Below are positions 1-5,813 of a stretch of 10,400 nucleotides of DNA, piece after piece. The stretch lies in assembly GCA_003551485.1 (NCBI GenBank), contig PUMS01000238.1:1-10400 (forward strand), written 5' to 3'. The stretch comes from Phycisphaeraceae bacterium (lineage in GTDB: Bacteria > Planctomycetota > Phycisphaerae > Phycisphaerales > Phycisphaeraceae). Position 1 is the stretch's first letter, and each line of letters opens with the position of its first letter. Below the pieces are notes generated by a model. The model had not been told where the DNA came from. It ran no database searches and saw nothing but the letters and a program-made list of their open reading frames with translations. Both the position numbers and the translations under genes were made by a program.

Positions 1-102
1 CTGCTGATCCCCATCGTCGAGATGTACCAGAACGCCGATGGCAGCATCACCATCCCCGAGGTGCTGCGGCCGCTGATGAACGGCCGCGAGCACATCGGCT
101 GA
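1..102 (+). CDS. serS: Seryl-tRNA synthetase, C-terminal end (partial)
   Basis: Only the last 33 codons and the TGA stop are inside the window; the gene begins to the left. The visible tail contains NADGSITIPEVLRPLMNG. This matches the conserved C-terminus of class II seryl-tRNA synthetases (asparagine, a DG turn, then an I/V-P-E-V-L-R-P strand ending in a glycine), which packs beside motif 3 of the catalytic domain. The enzyme charges tRNA-Ser with serine in the cytoplasm. The next gene starts 23 bases downstream, so the two may share a transcript. The assignment rests on a short but distinctive tail. Confidence 0.85.
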   Translation: MLIPIVEMYQNADGSITIPEVLRPLMNGREHIG

Positions 103-125
103 GCCGGCGGGCCGAGGTGCGGAGC

Positions 126-1856
126 ATGCATGAACTGACGACCGAACGGGTGCTCGATCAACTGGCCGCGCAACTGCGCTACCGGTTACGCTTTCGCATC
201 GCTGACCCTTCGCGAGCCGATCGCGGCGCCCTGGTCAACCCGTACACGGGCCTGGTCGAGGCCAACGCCTCGGTGGCAGCGCCAATCTTTGGCGCGGCGG
301 TGCTGCACCTGGCGGGGGATGAGGGCTTCGAGGGCGAGCCGTGGCCGGTGCATGCGATGCCGATCACCGAAACGCTGATCGCCGGGCAGCGCGAGTCCGG
401 TAGCACGGACCTGCTCGAGTGCAACATCGACGCCGAGCCCGACACCGCGTTCATCATGCTCCAGTTCTGCGCGGCCGAGGAGTTGGCGCGGCAGCGCCCC
501 GACCGGGCGGCGGACCCGGCGTATCAGGCGCTGCAAGGGCGGATCGAGCACTTCGCCCGCCGCGCGGTGCCCGGCATCACCCGCGGCGGGTTTCACACGC
601 CCAATCATCGCTGGGTGCTGGCCGCGGCGTTGACCTGGGCGGGGGTGCTGTGGCCGCAATACCAGCCCGAGGCCGAGGCCGCCGCCGGCCCGCTGCTGGC
701 CGAGGGCTACGACATCGATGCCGATGGCTTCTTCATCGAGCGCAGCAGTGGCTGTTATGACGGGGTGGTGGTGCGCTGCCTGTGGCTGCTCTGGCGGCTG
801 CGGGGCGATGCCGCGGCCCGTGCGGCGGCGCTGGCCAACCTCGAGATGAACCTGCACATGCTGCACGGCGATGGCACAATCGAGACGGCCCATTCCACCC
901 GCCAGGACCGGGGCGAGCGGCTCGTGCCCACCCGTCTGGCCGAGGGCTACCTTCAGGCCGCGCACGATGAGCAGGATGCCGCCCGCCGCGGGCGATGGCT
1001 GGCCGCGGCCAGGCACCTGTGGGCGGCGGGCAGGCCGAGCCTGGGCGAGGCGGCGTGGATGGCCTTCACCCTGTTACGACGGGGCTCGGCGGATGCCGCG
1101 TCATCAGCGCCGCCGGCCGCCCCGCCCGCGGGCCTGCCCGATCGGTTCAGCCGGTACTTCGCTACGCAGCGGATCGCCCGCCGGCGCGAGGGTCTGGCGA
1201 GCATCACGGTCATGGCCCAGTGCCCCCTGCTGACCTTCCGCTACGGTGAAGCGGCGGTGGTCGGGCTGCACATCCGCCACTCCTACTTTGGTGCGGCCGG
1301 CGACTTCCTACCCTCGGACATGCAGCCGATTGCGGGTGAAGATGGCGAAGGTGGGCAGATTGGGGGTGTGCGACTCGAAGCCACCGGGCGCGAAGGCGAC
1401 CCCCGGCGGCCGGCGTATGAACTGGCCCTGGGCCGGCCGGTGCCTCACGAGCAGTGGCAAGCGGCCCTGGCGCAGCGTCAGCAGCGGCCGATGCCGCCGG
1501 CGAAGGCCAGGCTCGAGGTGCGTTGGGTCGACGGCGGCATGGAACTGATCTTCCAGTCGGACACCGCACCGCCGGGCGTGCTGGTGCAACTCGCCTTCGA
1601 CTTTGCTCCGGGCGGCGTGTGGCGCTCGGCATCGCAGGCGTTTGAGCCCCGGCCGGGCCAGGTGCTGCACCTGCGCTCGGGTGCGGGACGGATGGTGTAC
1701 GGTCCGGACTGGATCGAACTGGTGGGCGGCGCGGCGGATCACGACAGCTTCACGTTGCGGGACGGCACCACCTGGCCGGGCGGGCCCCGCGCGGTGGTCA
1801 ACCTGCGGTGCCCGGCGCGGCACGTGGTGCGACTTGGCGGCGGCCGCGGACATTGA
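126..1856 (+). CDS. Unassigned two-domain protein, polysaccharide-lyase-like architecture
   Basis: 576 residues with no recognised signal peptide or membrane segment, so probably cytoplasmic. I do not recognise a named family. Residues 1-320 look all-helical with repeated amphipathic helices, as in (alpha/alpha) toroids. They contain two motif-like patches: GGFHTPNHRWV at 154-164 and ERSSGCYDGVVVRCL at 205-219. An Ala/Pro linker at 322-336 follows. Residues 340-575 look beta-rich. Toroid plus beta-sandwich is the plan of heparinase II/III and related lyases, which use Asn/His and Tyr; N160, H161 and Y211 are the obvious candidates here. This function is an inference from layout only. ATG 126 is preferred over GTG 117 because GAGG at 114-117 sits 8 bases before it. 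The gene lies between serS and folC, with no carbohydrate genes beside it to support the role. Confidence 0.6.
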   Translation: MHELTTERVLDQLAAQLRYRLRFRIADPSRADRGALVNPYTGLVEANASVAAPIFGAAVLHLAGDEGFEGEPWPVHAMPITETLIAGQRESGSTDLLECNIDAEPDTAFIMLQFCAAEELARQRPDRAADPAYQALQGRIEHFARRAVPGITRGGFHTPNHRWVLAAALTWAGVLWPQYQPEAEAAAGPLLAEGYDIDADGFFIERSSGCYDGVVVRCLWLLWRLRGDAAARAAALANLEMNLHMLHGDGTIETAHSTRQDRGERLVPTRLAEGYLQAAHDEQDAARRGRWLAAARHLWAAGRPSLGEAAWMAFTLLRRGSADAASSAPPAAPPAGLPDRFSRYFATQRIARRREGLASITVMAQCPLLTFRYGEAAVVGLHIRHSYFGAAGDFLPSDMQPIAGEDGEGGQIGGVRLEATGREGDPRRPAYELALGRPVPHEQWQAALAQRQQRPMPPAKARLEVRWVDGGMELIFQSDTAPPGVLVQLAFDFAPGGVWRSASQAFEPRPGQVLHLRSGAGRMVYGPDWIELVGGAADHDSFTLRDGTTWPGGPRAVVNLRCPARHVVRLGGGRGH

Positions 1857-1894
1857 TGTAAGCCCTTTTCCCAGAGGGGTTAGCAATCCTTGTT

Positions 1895-1923
1895 TTGACT
1901 GGGATGAGCCATTGTGGTATCAT
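1895..1923 (+). promoter_or_regulatory. Sigma-70-type promoter of folC
   Basis: TTGACT (1895-1900) and TATCAT (1918-1923) are separated by exactly 17 bases, and TG at 1915-1916 adds an extended -10. Five of six bases match consensus in each box. Transcription would start near 1930, only about three bases before the folC ATG at 1933, so the message would be essentially leaderless. Confidence 0.75.
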
Positions 1924-1932
1924 GTCTCGACT

Positions 1933-3432
1933 ATGCCTCGTCCCCCCTCGACCAGCAAGAAAAAATCCAGAACACCTGGAAAAACGGCGGCAACGAAAAT
2001 GGCCACTTCCAAGTCGTCGTCCAGATCACGGGCCCGCAACGGCGCCACCGCCCCCGCCTCGGCGGCCGGCACCGCCGTGCCCAACATCACCAACTACACC
2101 AGCGCCATGCGCTGGCTGTCCAGCCACGTCGACTTCGAGAAGATGCGGCTGGTGCCTTACAACAACCGCACCTTCAACCTCGAGCGCATGCGCAAGCTGC
2201 TCGAGTTGCTTCGCAATCCGCACGAGCAGCTCCGCTGCGTGCACGTGGCCGGCAGCAAGGGCAAGGGCTCGACCTGCGCCATGCTCGCGAGCATGCTCCA
2301 GAGCTGCGGCTACACCGTGGGCCTGTTTTCCAGCCCGCACCTGGTCAGCGTCAGCGAGCGGATCACCATCAACGGCCAGATCATCGCCAACGCCGATTTC
2401 ACCGACCTTTTGCGTGAGATCAGCGAGAAGACCGCGACGCTGAGCGAGCCGCCGACCTATTTCGAAATCCTCACCGCCACCGCGCTGTGCTACTTCGCCG
2501 AGCAGGCAGTGGACGTGGCGGTGCTCGAGACGGGCCTGGGCGGGCGGCTGGACTCGACCAACGTCGTCACCCCCCTGGTCAGCGGCATCACGCAGATCAG
2601 CCTCGACCACACCAACATCCTGGGCAATGACCTGGTCGGCATCGCCCGCGAGAAGGCGGGCATCTTCAAGAAGGGTGTGCCCGCCATCAGCGTGCAGCAG
2701 CCGCCGGAGGTGGCCGCCGCGCTTCAGCAGGTGGCCGAACAGGTGGGCACGGAGCTGGAGTTCACCGGCCAGCAGATCGAGTTCTCCTACCGCTTCGAGG
2801 CCAACCGTGAACTGGGCCCGCATACCCGCGTGAGCATCACCACGCCCAGCAGCCGTTTCGAGCACCTGGCCGTGCCCCTCCAGGGCGAGCACCAGGCGCT
2901 CAACTGCGGCCTGGCCCTGGCCCTGCTTGACAAGCTCAAGGCTCACGACTTCGACTTCCCCGAGGAAATGGTCGTCAGCGGCCTGGCCGCCACGACCCTG
3001 GCCGGGCGGATGGAACTGGCCTGGCGCGAGCCGCGCATCATCCTCGATGGGGCGCACAACGCCGTCAGCATCCAGGCGCTGATCCGCGCCCTGGGCGCGC
3101 ACATCAGCTACGACTCGCTGGTGATGGTCTTTGGCTGCGGCCAGGACAAGGATGTCACCGGCATGCTCAAGCAGATCGCCCTCGGGGCCGACAAGGTCAT
3201 CTTCACCAAGTCGCGCACCAACCCGCGCGCCATGGAGCCGGAAGACCTGCTGTCGCGCTTCAGCGACCTCTCGGGCAAGATGTCGCAGACCGCGGCGACC
3301 CTGCCCGAGGCTCTGCGCCTGGCCAACCGCGCCGTCAGCCGCGAGGACCTGATCGTCGTCACCGGCAGCTTCTACCTCGTGGGCGAGGCCAAGAAGTTTC
3401 TCCAGGACCTGGTCAACAAGCGAAAGCGCTGA
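1933..3432 (+). CDS. folC: Bifunctional dihydrofolate synthase / folylpolyglutamate synthase
   Basis: 499 residues. FolC joins L-glutamate to dihydropteroate and then extends the glutamate tail of reduced folates, using ATP, in the cytoplasm. Visible Mur-ligase-fold motifs: P-loop VAGSKGKGST (105-114), SSPHL (133-137), TYFEILTATA (175-184), ETGLGGRLDSTN (199-210), SLDHTNILG (223-231), KAGIFKKG (241-248), and in the C-terminal domain LDGAHN (371-376), GCGQDKDVTGML (401-412) and VTGSFYLVGE (476-485). The usual family length is about 420-450; the excess is a Lys/Ser/Arg/Ala-rich tail of about 45 residues before the conserved core. ATG 1933 is chosen because the strong promoter ends at 1923. ATG 1999 (codon 23) is a possible alternative, but it would still leave part of the tail. 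No clear Shine-Dalgarno precedes either start. folC stands alone, 76 bases after the preceding gene, with its own promoter. Confidence 0.95.
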   Translation: MPRPPSTSKKKSRTPGKTAATKMATSKSSSRSRARNGATAPASAAGTAVPNITNYTSAMRWLSSHVDFEKMRLVPYNNRTFNLERMRKLLELLRNPHEQLRCVHVAGSKGKGSTCAMLASMLQSCGYTVGLFSSPHLVSVSERITINGQIIANADFTDLLREISEKTATLSEPPTYFEILTATALCYFAEQAVDVAVLETGLGGRLDSTNVVTPLVSGITQISLDHTNILGNDLVGIAREKAGIFKKGVPAISVQQPPEVAAALQQVAEQVGTELEFTGQQIEFSYRFEANRELGPHTRVSITTPSSRFEHLAVPLQGEHQALNCGLALALLDKLKAHDFDFPEEMVVSGLAATTLAGRMELAWREPRIILDGAHNAVSIQALIRALGAHISYDSLVMVFGCGQDKDVTGMLKQIALGADKVIFTKSRTNPRAMEPEDLLSRFSDLSGKMSQTAATLPEALRLANRAVSREDLIVVTGSFYLVGEAKKFLQDLVNKRKR

Positions 3433-3563
3433 AAGGCCGGGCGGGTGCGGAATCTTCCCGACATGCCGTGGTCAATTACTGCTAAGCGGCTTTATCGAAG
3501 GTAACCGTGCCCGATCCGGCAGTGCGTTGTGTGTGGGGCAGGTATAGCGACCCGTTGAAATAG

Positions 3564-3590
3564 GCGAGGGGTCGGCCCCTCGCTTGTTCT
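3564..3590 (+). terminator. Probable rho-independent terminator after folC
   Basis: GCGAGGGG (3564-3571) and CCCCTCGC (3576-3583) form a perfect 8-bp GC-rich stem with a TCGG loop, followed by TTGTTCT (3584-3590). It lies about 130 bases past the folC stop. The U-tract is short and interrupted, so efficiency is uncertain. The right arm can instead pair further downstream. Confidence 0.55.
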
Positions 3591-3650
3591 ACCGGTATCC
3601 GCGGCTGACTCCCTTGAACCCGCGAAGGTAGAGAGTGATGGGCCGAGGGG
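3576..3650 (+). other. Alternative nested hairpin competing with the upstream stem
   Basis: CCCCTCG (3576-3582) also pairs perfectly with CGAGGGG (3644-3650). Inside it TCTACC (3588-3593) pairs with GGTAGA (3627-3632), and CGCGG (3600-3604) with CCGCG (3620-3624). Three nested perfect stems of 7, 6 and 5 bp in the same register suggest a real structured RNA. Because the outer strand is also used by the 3564-3583 hairpin, the two folds exclude each other. Confidence 0.4.
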
Positions 3651-3656
3651 CATGAA

Positions 3657-3676
3657 GGCACGCCTGCCGCTTTTTT
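3657..3676 (+). terminator. Weak terminator-like hairpin with T6
   Basis: GGCA (3657-3660) and TGCC (3665-3668) form a 4-bp stem, followed by GC and six T (3671-3676). The stem alone is weak. The T-run is the longest in the window and sits just after the nested structure at 3576-3650, so it could mark the 3' end of that RNA. Confidence 0.35.
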
Positions 3677-3705
3677 CCCTGAGCGTTTCATCAGCAGTGG
3701 GTAAA

Positions 3706-3727
3706 GTCGAGGGCATTCACCCTCGAC
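3706..3727. repeat. 8-bp inverted repeat hairpin
   Basis: GTCGAGGG (3706-3713) and CCCTCGAC (3720-3727) are perfectly complementary around a CATTCA loop. There is no clean T-run on either side. It may be a further terminator in the folC-pnuC gap or part of an unrecognised RNA. Confidence 0.45.
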
Positions 3728-3888
3728 CGCTCTGGTTTTGGGGAGCAGCTGCCAGAACGGATTCTGATGCAGCGGCGCCACCTTCTCAGCCGGCCGGTCT
3801 GATGCGGCACCGATCGGCCGTTGGCGCAGTCGACCGCATTCGGGCTGCCGCGGACCGGCGCATCGGCCGCGGAGCGCCCGCAGCCTGT

Positions 3889-3897
3889 TGATATCAT
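3889..3897 (+). promoter_or_regulatory. Extended -10 promoter of pnuC
   Basis: TGATATCAT gives TG, one base, then TATCAT (3892-3897), an extended -10. No good -35 is visible at the usual spacing, which extended -10 promoters tolerate. The hexamer ends six bases before ATG 3904, placing the predicted transcription start on the start codon itself. Confidence 0.55.
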
Positions 3898-3903
3898 CCG
3901 GCG

Positions 3904-4527
3904 ATGCTTGCGACCGGTCGTCGCAGCACCGCGACCGGGAACGATGCGATGGACCCGTTTGAGATCACCGCCGCGTGCTTCGGGCTGCTGTGCGTGTGGC
4001 TGGTCATCCGCCAGAATATCTGGTGCTGGCCGACCGGCCTGGTCATGGTGACGCTCTACATCGTCATCTTCTACCAGGCGCGACTGTACTCGGACATGGG
4101 TTTGCAGGTCGTCTACATCGTCCTTCAGGTCTACGGCTGGTGGTACTGGCTGCGGGGCGGTCGAGAGGCGCAGCCGCCGCCGGTGACGCGGCTGAGCCGT
4201 GGCGGCTGGCTGCTGTGGCCCGCGGTTGCGCTGGCGGGTACGGCGATCCTCGGCTTCACGATGCATCGCTACACCGATGCCGACCTGCCCTACCCGGATG
4301 CGGCGACGACGGTTCTCAGCCTCATCGCCCAGTACCTGATGGCGCGCAAGATACTGGAGAGCTGGCTGGCGTGGATCATCGTGGACGTGCTGGCCATCGG
4401 CATCTACCTGGCCAAGGAGCTGTATCCCACCGCGGTGCTCTACGCGGTGTTTCTCGTCCTGGCCACCCTGGGGTTGATCGCATGGACCCGGAGCATACAG
4501 GCACGCAGCGCTACCGCAGCGGCTTAG
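3904..4527 (+). CDS. pnuC: Nicotinamide riboside transporter, PnuC family
   Basis: 207 residues, an integral inner-membrane protein of the PnuC family, which carries vitamin nucleosides by facilitated diffusion with metabolic trapping. Family signatures are plain: RQNIWCWPTGL (36-46), YQARLYSDMGLQ (57-68), YGWWYW (77-82), and PYPDAATTVLSLIAQYLMAR (129-148). A helix-rich C-terminal half contains WLAWIIVDVLAIGIYL and ALYPTAVLY-like sequence near 170-180. Hydrophobic stretches fit the family's usual seven helices. Family members differ in substrate (nicotinamide riboside, thiamine, riboflavin); the overlapping nadR points to nicotinamide riboside. ATG 3904 fits the promoter spacing. ATG 3949 (MDPFEI) is nearer to where homologues usually begin and has a weak GGGAA before it, so the first 15 residues are uncertain. 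Confidence 0.92.
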   Translation: MLATGRRSTATGNDAMDPFEITAACFGLLCVWLVIRQNIWCWPTGLVMVTLYIVIFYQARLYSDMGLQVVYIVLQVYGWWYWLRGGREAQPPPVTRLSRGGWLLWPAVALAGTAILGFTMHRYTDADLPYPDAATTVLSLIAQYLMARKILESWLAWIIVDVLAIGIYLAKELYPTAVLYAVFLVLATLGLIAWTRSIQARSATAAA

Positions 4528-5516
4528 TGCTGGGCAAGTTCCTGCCGCCGCATTGCGGGCATCAGTTTCTGATCGATTTTGCGCGTAGGTGCGTCGAGGA
4601 GTTGACCGTGCTGGTCTGCTCGATCGCCAGCGAGCCGATCGCCGGCTCGCTCCGCTTCGCATGGATGCGCGAGCTGTGTCCGGATTGCCGGGTGATCCAC
4701 ATCGACGATGAACTGCCCCAGCAACCGGGTGAGCATCCGGACTTCTGGCGGCTGTGGCACGAGGCCATTCGCCGCCGCGTCGCCACCGGGCCCGACTGTG
4801 TCTTCGCTTCCGAGGATTACGGCCGCCCCCTGGCCGACCTGCTGGGGGCCGCGTTCATGCCCGTCGATATCGCCCGCGAGCAGGTGCCCGTATCGGGCAG
4901 CATGATCCGGGCCGACCCGCCGGCGCACTGGTCGTACCTGCCACCGTGCGTGCGGCCGTATTACGTCCGCCGCGTATGCCTGTTCGGTCCCGAATCGACG
5001 GGCAAGTCGACCCTCGCGCGCGAGCTTGCGCGGCAGTACGGGACGGTACACGTCGCCGAGTATGCGCGCGGCCTGCTTGACCCCAAGGGCGGCCGCTGCG
5101 AGCGAGGCGACATCCCCCTCATCGCCCGCGGTCAACTCGCCGCCGAAAACGCCCTGGCGCGCCATGCCAACCGTGTCCTGTTCTGCGACACCGACGTGCT
5201 CACGACGACGATCTGGAGCGATCTGCTGTTCGGCGACTGCCCGCGGTGGATTGTCGATGCGGCGGCCGCTCAGCGCTACGACCTTACGCTGCTGCTTGAT
5301 GTGGATGTACCGTGGGTCGATGACCGTCAGCGCTTTCTGCCCCACAGCCGAGCAGACTTTCTCGCCCGGTGCCGGCAGGCATTGCGCTCTTCAGGACGTC
5401 GATATGTCACCATCCGTGGCAACTGGGAGCAGCGCCTGGTCCAGGCACGATCGGCGGTCGATCAGATGCTGGCCGGTGGTGACGACCAGCATCCACCCGC
5501 ACTCGCGCACGAGTAG
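4482..5516 (+). CDS. nadR: NadR-type NMN adenylyltransferase / ribosylnicotinamide kinase
   Basis: 344 residues with two domains. The N-terminal nucleotidyltransferase has GKFLPPHCGHQFLI (18-31), containing the HxGH motif H24-H27, and the later SGSMIR (138-143) that matches the ISxTxxR motif. The C-terminal kinase has the Walker A GPESTGKST (169-177), FCDTDVLTTTIWS (234-246) and LLLDVDVPWVDDRQR (270-284), all typical of NadR kinase domains. It phosphorylates nicotinamide riboside to NMN and adenylylates NMN to NAD+ in the cytoplasm. Unlike enterobacterial NadR there is no N-terminal helix-turn-helix, so a repressor role is not expected. ATG 4482 overlaps pnuC by 46 bases and keeps the beta-strand leading into GKF. 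GTG 4527, which overlaps the pnuC stop by one base, would start inside that strand. The close coupling supports transport with immediate trapping. Confidence 0.93.
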   Translation: MDPEHTGTQRYRSGLVLGKFLPPHCGHQFLIDFARRCVEELTVLVCSIASEPIAGSLRFAWMRELCPDCRVIHIDDELPQQPGEHPDFWRLWHEAIRRRVATGPDCVFASEDYGRPLADLLGAAFMPVDIAREQVPVSGSMIRADPPAHWSYLPPCVRPYYVRRVCLFGPESTGKSTLARELARQYGTVHVAEYARGLLDPKGGRCERGDIPLIARGQLAAENALARHANRVLFCDTDVLTTTIWSDLLFGDCPRWIVDAAAAQRYDLTLLLDVDVPWVDDRQRFLPHSRADFLARCRQALRSSGRRYVTIRGNWEQRLVQARSAVDQMLAGGDDQHPPALAHE

Positions 5517-5551
5517 TCGCACATGGGCCGATCATCAGCATGTAGTATGCA

Positions 5552-5580
5552 GGGTGGGGCAAGCGGAGCGGACCCAGCAG
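5552..5580 (+). repeat. REP-like palindromic repeat, decayed copy
   Basis: This copy is related to the reverse complement of the copy at 5750-5780: about 24 of 29 positions agree across the shared core GGGTGGG-CAAGCG-AGC--ACCC. Mismatches break part of its stem. The GGTGGGTC-AAGC-GACCCACC type of hairpin is a familiar intergenic repeat of many bacterial genomes. Confidence 0.6.
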
Positions 5581-5752
5581 TGCCGTGCCCGTGACCATGT
5601 GCCGCCAGTGCCGTCGAGATGGGCCATCGGCAGGGGGGTAAGTTGCCCAGGGGGGGCAGCCGGCGCGGCGTTGTGGGACAGGCGGTACGCTGCGGGGGGC
5701 GACGATGGCCGACGAAGCGATCGGCGGCATACGGCGTCCATTGGAGCCTGGT

Positions 5753-5778
5753 GGTGGGTCTGCTGCGCTTGACCCACC
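5753..5778 (-). repeat. REP-like palindromic repeat, intact hairpin copy
   Basis: GGTGGGTC (5753-5760) and GACCCACC (5771-5778) form a perfect 8-bp stem around a 10-base loop. It is in inverse orientation to the copy at 5552-5580, with about 170 bases between them. This resembles paired REP units (BIMEs) mobilised by RAYT-type transposases; no transposase is in the window. Confidence 0.65.
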
Positions 5779-5797
5779 CCACGTGCTGGCGGGGGGG

Positions 5798-5807
5798 GGA
5801 GGAGAGG
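5798..5807 (+). promoter_or_regulatory. Ribosome binding site of the sugar kinase
   Basis: GGAGGAG and the overlapping AGAGG lie 6-9 bases before ATG 5814. This is the clearest Shine-Dalgarno in the window and decides the start. It directly follows a run of nine G (5791-5799). Confidence 0.7.
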
Positions 5808-5813
5808 TCCATC

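Larger units (their letters stand above)
3433..3903. other. Gene-free interval between folC and pnuC
   Basis: 471 bases with no convincing gene on either strand. It appears less GC-rich and less codon-periodic than its surroundings. It holds a strong hairpin (3564-3583), an overlapping alternative long-range stem set (3576-3650), a weak hairpin plus T6 (3657-3676), another 8-bp hairpin (3706-3727), and at its end the pnuC promoter. Open frames here, such as 3482-3781 on the minus strand, give low-complexity, unrecognisable peptides. The interval could be a folC 3' UTR with terminators, or an unannotated small RNA. Confidence 0.6.
5517..5813. other. Repeat-rich gene-free interval before the sugar kinase
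   Basis: 297 bases with no convincing gene. The reading frame of the kinase stays open upstream to about 5619, but that part has no recognisable protein. The interval holds two inverted copies of a short palindromic repeat (5552-5580 and 5753-5778) and four G-runs of 6, 7, 6 and 9. The kinase ribosome-binding site lies at its end. Confidence 0.6.

Noticed and set aside
1603..1932. Open upstream extension of the folC frame by 110 codons
   Set aside because: It overlaps the conserved-looking coding region of the preceding gene in another frame, gives Arg/Ala-rich nonsense, and the strong promoter lies at its end.
3601..3645. TPP riboswitch-like wording (CTGA then CCCTTGAACC) upstream of a PnuC-family gene
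   Set aside because: The CTGAGA box is not intact, the second conserved half is missing, the nadR partner points to nicotinamide riboside rather than thiamine, and the pnuC promoter lies downstream.
3482..3781. 99-codon minus-strand frame in the folC-pnuC gap
   Set aside because: No ribosome-binding site and no family resemblance; it crosses the strong hairpins, which suggests non-coding sequence.
3691..4662. 323-codon minus-strand frame opposite pnuC
   Set aside because: It is antisense to a clear membrane transporter and made of low-complexity Arg/Gln/Pro sequence.
5619..5813. 65-codon upstream extension of the sugar kinase
   Set aside because: It translates the repeat and G-runs, while ATG 5814 has a strong ribosome-binding site and begins with the conserved first strand of the fold.
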